In this document: piece by piece, positions 57,967 through 64,000 of the stretch
How the letters are laid out: each line of letters begins with the position of its first letter
How positions within the stretch are numbered: the stretch's first letter is position 1
Source: Rhinopomastus cyanomelas
Lineage: Eukaryota; Chordata; Aves; Bucerotiformes; Rhinopomastidae
Assembly (NCBI GenBank): GCA_013400115.1
Contig: VXBP01009023.1
Coordinates: forward strand, 62,001-126,000
Direction: 5' to 3'
Length of the DNA stretch: 64,000 nt
Position numbers and translations under genes: made by a program
Notes under the pieces: model-generated
Database searches by the model: none
The model's input: the letters and a program-made list of their open reading frames with translations, nothing else
What the model was told of the DNA's origin: nothing

Positions 57967-60900
57967 CTAGAAGGACAATGTGGTCTGGCAGACACTGGGG
58001 GGAGAGGCTCCCAGGGGCTGCCTGACCATGTCCAGCAGTGCTCGTGCTCGATCCTGGAGTTCTGGGGTGCTCTGGTGCTGCTCAAGGGCCCGGTGTCCGC
58101 TTTGTCTGACAAAGTCAGCAGCAGCCTGTGAGAGAGGGTAAGCGAGGCAGTACCTCAGATTCTGCATTCAGTTTTGGTCCCTAAGTCCCAGAAGGTCAGT
58201 GAGGGTCTAGAGTGTGTCCAGAGAAGGGCAACAGCTGTGGAAGGGTCTGGAGGGAAATGAGGGGATGTTAGCCTGCAGGAAAGGAGGCTTAGGGGAAACC
58301 TTGCTTTCAACAGCTTCTTGAAGTTCACGAAGTTGCAGCAAAGTAGGGGGTTCTTCTCTTTGCCTCAGGAATAAGTGCCAGAAAAAGAGGAAACACCTCA
58401 ACTTGTGCTAAGGGAGGTTGTCCTTGAGGAACAATTTCTTCCCTAAAAGCATTGTCTAGGCCTTGCCCAGACTGCCCAGGGCCCCCTTATCCATGGAGGG
58501 GTTAGAAAGCTGTGGAGATGTGTGAGGGATGTGGTTCAGTGATGACCTGGCAGTGCTGGGGGAATGGTTGGGTTCAATGAGTTTACAGCTCTCTTCTAAC
58601 AAAAATCCTGCTCTTACCTCTGGCCAATACAGGAAGAGGAGGTGTAGCAGCTCCAGGCACTGCCCCACCACTTTGGGGTCAGACAGTACCAGAGTGGGCA
58701 GCAGCAGGGGCAGGACTGGCTGTTGGTGCAGCTGCTGGCAGTAGGCTGGGCCCTTCACAGCTATATTGCACAGAACTGTCAGCACCTAGACAGGGACAAA
58801 ACCATCAAAGGAACCTCCTTGGAGGTCCTGCCAGGTGCTTCCCCAAAGCCATGTGCCCACTAGCCTGAGGATGTGTCAGGTCAGGTTGCACTGGGCAACC
58901 TTCTCTACTTAAAGATGTCCCTGCTCACTGCAGTGGGGCTGAACTAGATTGGAAGATCGCTTCCCACCCAAAGCATTCCATGACTCTGTGACCTTCCAGA
59001 GCTTTGGGGTCTTCAACATGAAACCCTCTGCCAAGCTCTTGTCACTGCCCCAAGCCAACTTGAGCACTGTGTGTACAAAGTTCATATTCCTCAAAGCACA
59101 GCAGTTCCCCTCCAGAGCTGGTGCATGATGCCAGGTCTTACCAACACACTGGCCGTCTGGGAACAGGACAGGAGCTGCAGCAAGGCTGGGAGCAAGTCCA
59201 GGGAGAGCAGAGCAGAGCAGAAGAAGGGCTCATCCGCTTAGTGGGAGAGAAAAGGAATGTGAGTAAAATGGATGTTTCTGCAGATGAGATGCTGTGAGTC
59301 TGCCAGTGATCAAGACAGCAGCTCTGGCACTGGCCAGCCTGGTGGGACACTCACCTGTGAGGTTGTTGAGCAGCCAGAGACACTCTGGCACAATGAATGG
59401 GTGCTGCTGGAGGAAACACTGCAGGATGAGGAAAAGAGCAACAAGCAGGCGCTCATCCAGGATCTGTGCTTCACAGCCTGTCTCCTCTGCAAGCAGGTTG
59501 CTGAGACAGCGCAGCACAGGGCACACGAGCTGCAACAGTAAGAAAGGCAAAGCCCTTTAGCCAGATCACATCCCCTTGACAGCACAGAGACTGCCAGCAC
59601 TCTCCTGCTGATATCTTACCAGCTCCAGGCCCTCAGAAGCATCCAGGGGGATTTCAGAAGCCAGCTCGAGCAAGAGTGAGGTGAGAGCAGGCAGGGCCCC
59701 CAGTGACAGTAGGACTGTGTTGGATGTCTGGCTGGAAAGGGAAGGGACACTCAGTAGCCAGCAGAAGTAGGGAGATAGTTGTATCCCTGTACTCGAGCTC
59801 TGGTGAGGCTGTGTCTCAAACATTATGTTCAGTTCTGGACCCCTCACTACATAGATGTGTGGGAGCATGTTCAAAGAAGGGCAACAAGGGTCTGGAGCAG
59901 AAATCCTGTGAGGAGCAGTTGAGAGAACTAGGGTTGTTTAGCACAGAAGGAGACTGAAGGGAGACTTTATTAATCCCTACAGCTATGTGAAAGGAGGTTG
60001 GGGCAAGGTTGAGGACAGCCTCTTCACCCTGGTTGCAGGTGGTAGGACTAGAGGAAATGGCTGCAAGCTGGATGTTAGGAAGAATTTCTTCAGTGAAAGA
60101 ATTATCAAACATGTGAACAGATTGCTCAGGACAGGACAATGCTTTCAGGAAAGAAGTTGTTCCTCATGGCTAACCTAAACCTTTCCTGGCACAACTTAGG
60201 GCTGTTTCCTCTTGTCCTGTCACTTGTAGTTTGGAAGAACAACCCCCACCTTGCCTCACACTCCTGAACTTCAGGGAGATCCTCCCAAGCATCTTTATCT
60301 CTAGGCCAAACTCCTCCAGTTCCCTCAGCTGCTCCTCAGAGCACTTGGGCTCTAGACCCTTCCCCAGTAGCAGATTGTTTCTGAACTTAGGAAGTATTTT
60401 CAAAGCCCATGGAAAACAGATCCACTGGAAATATCTATGTGGGATTGGAAACAACAGCCTAGATCCTGTGAGCACACCCACATTCCTTTCTGCTGGGGCT
60501 GCTGAAGGTGACAGTACTGGAGCAGCCTCACCAAGGCAAGCAGATACAGTTGTCAGCAGCCAGCCCTACCAGGTGACAACGGGCCAAGCTCTAAAGTATG
60601 AGGATTCGGGGAGCAGAGGAACGTGGTCAGCAACTCCAGACATGAGGAGGTGGTTGTGGGTGGTTCAGCGGACTAGAAACAACCTCCTCAAATTTATCAG
60701 CTGTTAACAACGGAACTCGATGATCCCATAAAGAGCAGCTGTCTGCTTAGGTACAAGAGTGGTAATGTCCAGGGCGGCAGGGAAATCGCTTTCCCAAGAG
60801 ACAGGGGCAAGGTGAGGCACTCCCAGTCTCTTTGTGCAGGACCTTGACCTTTTGCACCTGTCTGGCTGCTCACAGGGAACTCCAAATGAGGAGAAAAGCA

Positions 60901-63703
60901 CATTTACCTACAGATGATGTAGTGGAGACACCATGCAAACTCCACAGCTGCTCCCACCCCAGCCTTGAGTCCGGAGCAAACCAGTCGAAGCATGTGCTGG
61001 GGAAGAACAGAGTCTAGAACCAAACTGGGGGAAAAACAGCAGAGTGAACAGGGCACAGGCCAGACAACAAGCAGGACAGACAATAGACAAGAAGATGCAA
61101 GCCCTTGGCGCTGTGTAGGGAGCTGGTCTCTCACATACTGGGGCCACAGGCTCCAAAACCACACCTGGAAAACTATTCAGTAAGGGTTAGAGCCTGAGGC
61201 ACCACTAAGGCCCAGCACAAGCCCCTGGCACTGGAAGGGCCTGGGGACACTCAGGACACGTGGGTTGAGGCAACACTTTCAGCACTGGGGGCTGTGAAGC
61301 AGATCTTTCGCTTCTCAGGAAGAACAGCCAGAATTCCCTGTGAGCCTACCCCGCTCAGTGCTGTCCTTTACCAAAATACCACAGCTGTCTGCTTGGATGA
61401 GGCTGAGGGAAAACAGTCAAACCCCAAGCCCTGATCTGCAACAAAACCTCCATCATTCCAGTAGGATTCTGCTGTGAACTATTAACATCACTGGGACGGG
61501 AATGGTGTTGCTAGCCCTGGCACACAAATGCCACACCAAGCCCCAGGGCCCATTCTGATGCAGGGTCGAGAGGACTGGACTCACGGTATGATCTCTGTGG
61601 GGGCTTCCTTGGCTTGGAGAAGCTGTGAGAGAACGTAGCCCAGACCTTCCAGCACAGCCTCATGTGGGGACTGCAAATGAAACAGAACAAAGCTAATCTC
61701 TCCTGACAGAGATGGAGGATCCTAGCACCAGCTGCTGTGCTGGTTAGAGGGTGGTGCCTCTTTGTGCCACAAAACCAGAGGCTAGAAAATGGAGTGCAGG
61801 GCAGCCCATGAGAGACCCTCAACTGTGAGGAAATGGCCCTCTGCAGAGCAGACTCTGCCCATGGCCACGGCTGATAACTCAGCACTGTCAGCCAGCATGC
61901 AAAAGAGCTTAAGAGAAGGGCCTGAGGGTGCCACAGATGGGTCTGAGGGTGTTCTGGGGCAAGGCATGAGAAGAGTATAGAATCATAGAATGGTCTGGGT
62001 TGGAAGGGGCCTTAAAGATCATCTAGTTCCAACCCTCATGCCATGGGCAGGGACACCTCCCATAGACCAGGTTGCTCAAGGCTCATGATCATAGCTGAGC
62101 TACTTCACTCACCTGGATGCAGGATGCCAGCACTGGAATGATGCCCTGAGGCAGAAGCTGCTTCCTCACTGCTTCACTTTCTACTACCAGGTTCCCCAGA
62201 GTGTACAAACACAGCTCCTGAAACACATCAAGAGTGGGTCACCTCTGCTGCACTTCCCAGCAGGACACTGGCCAGCCAGCAAGGTCTCTGGGTCTCCACA
62301 GGTCTTGGGCACATGCTTCCCTGAGCGGGGCAGCTGTCTTCAGAGGGGTACACACACACACAGGCACTGTTGGAATCTCCATGCCCAGAAATATCAGCAT
62401 CAATTTGTCCTTATTTCTCACAGTTGGAGTCTGATAACTTCTACTTTGGAGCTATTCAGGATTCAACTTATTACCGAGACCTCTCTAATTCTACACTATT
62501 ATCTTAGAAGCACTGGATATAGTCCAAGAGGAAGGCTGGACTTCCAGAGGGCCCCTTCTCACCAGGACTCTTATGTGAGCCTCCTCAGGCTAAGGCTGGC
62601 CAAAAGAGGTCAACACCCAACCATCGGCAAACACAAGCATGGATCTTACCATGAACTCAACACTGTGTCCTGAGAGGTAAGTGAGGAGGTAGGAGGTCAC
62701 TGGCAGACATGCCTCAGCCACAGCAGGGTCACTGGAGTGGGACAGCTCATGGAGACAGCGGCCTGCCTCCATCTGGATGTCCGCAAGACTGCTGGTGAAG
62801 AGTCCAATGAGTGTCCGAATGCTGCCATCCAGCCTGGTGGAACCCAAAGGGTGCTGTCACCTCCTGCCTTCCTACCTATGGCTCATCTACTCACCGACTG
62901 AACCACTCTGGTCAAGCAAAACTTGGGCTGACCTGACAAACTTCTGCTGAGTCTTCTTGTTCTGCAGAGCCCAGCGGAGGCAGCTGAGGGACTTTTTCTT
63001 GTCCTCTGAACCCTTCTGCATGCCTCTGAGCAGCTCCAGGACCTATTGTAAAATTTAAAAAAGGGCAAATTTCAAGCAGGGCCAGGGTTAAGGTTTCTTC
63101 CTGTCCATGTTGAAGGTGAAAACATCATGGACAATCAAGCTGTTTCTCACCATGTCTGGCAGTACCTTATAAAACACTCCCAAATCCACCTCCACCCAGG
63201 CTTCTCTGCATGCCTGGAGGTTGGTAAACACCCCACAGACCCCCATCACCATGGAGAACATAATACTCTTCACCTCATCCTCCGAGAGAGGGTCTGGTGT
63301 AACCTCTGCTCCATCCTGTCCATCCCCTGAGTCCTCCCGCAGAAGCCTCTTGCTGATGAGCTGCTCCTGTCGCCGGGCTTTCCTAAGAGCTGGGATGGGG
63401 TAGAGAACGTCACCACTAACTACCTTGGTCACACGGTCACAGTCACCACGCTTCTCTATCCCACCAAATTCGGAAGAGGGAGAGCCAAACAGCTCCTCAC
63501 TGCAAAACCCTTAAGAAGGTGGTAGAGGAAATGAGGTAGAATACTGAAATAAAAGCATGCAAATGGCTTCCCTAGGGGGGAAAGGATGTCCCAACCACCC
63601 CCGGGGGATCCCACAAACCCGCACCTGCCTCCCGCTCCCGCCGCCGGACTCGCAGCTCCTCCACCCCGAGCGCGCCGGGGCGGTACCGGCGCCGCGACCA
63701 CAT
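57967..63703 (-). CDS. TMCO6: TMCO6, transmembrane and coiled-coil domain protein 6 (armadillo-like)
   Basis: An armadillo-repeat protein of poorly known function, related to importin-alpha in fold. Twelve exons: 63703-63625, 63389-63274, 63042-62933, 62833-62650, 62217-62113, 61670-61585, 61024-60908, 59731-59620, 59529-59355, 59236-59142, 58785-58618 and 58125-57967, in phase, 501 residues (human 493). The N-terminus is rich in arginine (VEELRVRRRERE, then KARRQEQLISKRLL), resembling an importin-beta-binding stretch. Leucine-rich helical repeats follow, including LHELSHS, LTYLSGHS, YTLGNL, FAWCLHYIIC, CLWLLNNLT and LTVLCN. Exon 7 begins at 61024; a nearer TAG at 61014 would break the frame. 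Introns 4, 7, 10 and 11 hold CR1 fragments. Confidence 0.95.
58145..58600 (+). repeat. CR1 LINE 3' fragment
   Basis: About 450 bases collinear with the CR1 3' region: CAGTTTTGGTCCC, CCAGAGAAGGGCAACAGC, GAACAATTTCTTCCC and GTGATGACCTGGCAGTGCTG. Located in TMCO6 intron 11, antisense to the gene. Confidence 0.75.
58862..59000 (+). repeat. CR1 LINE 3' end
   Basis: Includes AAGATGTCCCTGCTCACTGC and GCATTCCATGACTCTGTGA, a CR1 tail with a degraded terminal repeat. Located in TMCO6 intron 10. Confidence 0.8.
59765..60135 (+). repeat. CR1 LINE fragment, left arm of an inverted pair
   Basis: Contains TTCAGTTCTGGACCCCTC, AAGAAGGGCAACAAGGGTCTGG, GAGGAGCAGTTGAGAGAACT and AGGAAGAATTTCTTC in CR1 order. 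Located in TMCO6 intron 7, antisense to the gene. Confidence 0.8.
60136..60400 (-). repeat. CR1 LINE fragment, right arm of an inverted pair
   Basis: The reverse complement of the same CR1 region (AAAGAAGTTGTTCCTCATGG; TCCCTCAGCTGCTCCTCAGAGC). It abuts the oppositely oriented copy on its left. Confidence 0.75.
61979..62092 (-). repeat. CR1 LINE 3' end
   Basis: A well-kept reverse-complement CR1 tail: AATCATAGAATGGTCTGGGTTGG, then GATCATCTAGTTCC and CATGGGCAGGGACACCTCCC. Located in TMCO6 intron 5. Confidence 0.9.
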
Positions 63704-63924
63704 GACGAGAGGCAGGGGGTGGAGAAAGAGGAGGAAGAGGAGGGAGCTGGGGCGGGACTGCATCGGGTTGGGAGGGGCTTTAAACCAGTCAAGTGTAACC
63801 ATTCCCGCAGCACTGCCAGGCCACCGGTAACAACTGTCCCACAGAGCCGCGTCTCCACGGCTTCCAGCCCCTCTAGGGATGGGGACTCCACCACTACCCT
63901 GGGTAATCTGGGCCAAGCCTAGAC
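63704..63924. promoter_or_regulatory. TMCO6: TMCO6 upstream region
   Basis: GC-rich sequence directly upstream of the TMCO6 start, with GA-rich and GGGGCGGG-type segments near 63745-63760. A promoter role is inferred from position only. Confidence 0.5.
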
Positions 63925-64000
63925 CAACCTTGCAAGGAAGAAGTTGTTCCTCACAGCCTGGATGGGAATTTCCCTGTCCTTCTTAGGAAAAAAAAAGTGT
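63925..64000 (-). repeat. CR1 LINE fragment at the window edge
   Basis: GGAAGAAGTTGTTCCTCACAGCC matches the reverse complement of the pre-tail CR1 region; the rest lies beyond the window. Confidence 0.5.

Noticed and set aside
61011..61016. TAG acceptor at about 61014 for TMCO6 exon 7
   Set aside because: It puts the exon out of phase with exon 6; the CAG at 61025-61027 is in phase and keeps the conserved VLPQHML reading.
1..64000. CRISPR arrays, bacterial operons, insertion sequences or prophage
   Set aside because: The sequence is a vertebrate nuclear segment; no direct-repeat/spacer arrays or prokaryotic gene organisation were seen.

Overview
The window is a vertebrate nuclear genome segment, almost certainly from a bird. 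Multi-exon genes with GT-AG introns dominate. The recognisable interspersed repeats are CR1-type LINE fragments, many ending in the avian 3' signature (ATGATTCT-like repeats). The gene order matches the region beside the clustered protocadherins on human 5q31.3. An 868-base run of N lies at 6350-7217.

Layout from left to right. (1) 429-4869, minus: a clustered protocadherin with one large variable exon and three small constant exons. Its constant region is neither alpha nor gamma type and best fits the delta subcluster, which is absent from mammals. (2) 4.9-15.0 kb: a gene-poor interval with a GC-rich block around the gap, old CR1 pieces and a few conserved-looking non-coding blocks. (3) 15688-22617, minus: ZMAT2, six coding exons. 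(4) 22819-27314, plus: a histidyl-tRNA synthetase with an arginine-rich mitochondrial-type leader (HARS2-like). (5) 27951-40819, plus: cytosolic HARS1 with a WHEP domain; one 4.6 kb intron holds two CR1 elements. (6) 41620-44334, plus: DND1. (7) 47323-49061, minus: WDR55. (8) 49759-56419, minus: IK (RED), 20 coding exons. (9) 56621-57679, plus: NDUFA2. (10) 57967-63703, minus: TMCO6.

Every exon set listed was checked for reading phase and splice sites by eye. Predicted protein lengths are 964 (protocadherin), 199 (ZMAT2), 481 (HARS2-like), 501 (HARS1), 350 (DND1), 366 (WDR55), 553 (IK), 100 (NDUFA2) and 501 (TMCO6), all near the usual family sizes. Most are housekeeping genes packed through compact promoters. 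ZMAT2 and HARS2-like, and IK and NDUFA2, are head-to-head pairs whose start codons are 201 bases apart. NDUFA2 and TMCO6 converge.

The most notable points are these. The delta-type protocadherin has a single visible variable exon. The two HARS genes are head-to-tail, whereas mammals have them head-to-head. A 345-base block spanning exon-intron-exon is identical between the two HARS genes, which points to recent gene conversion. IK carries an AT-AC (U12-type) intron.
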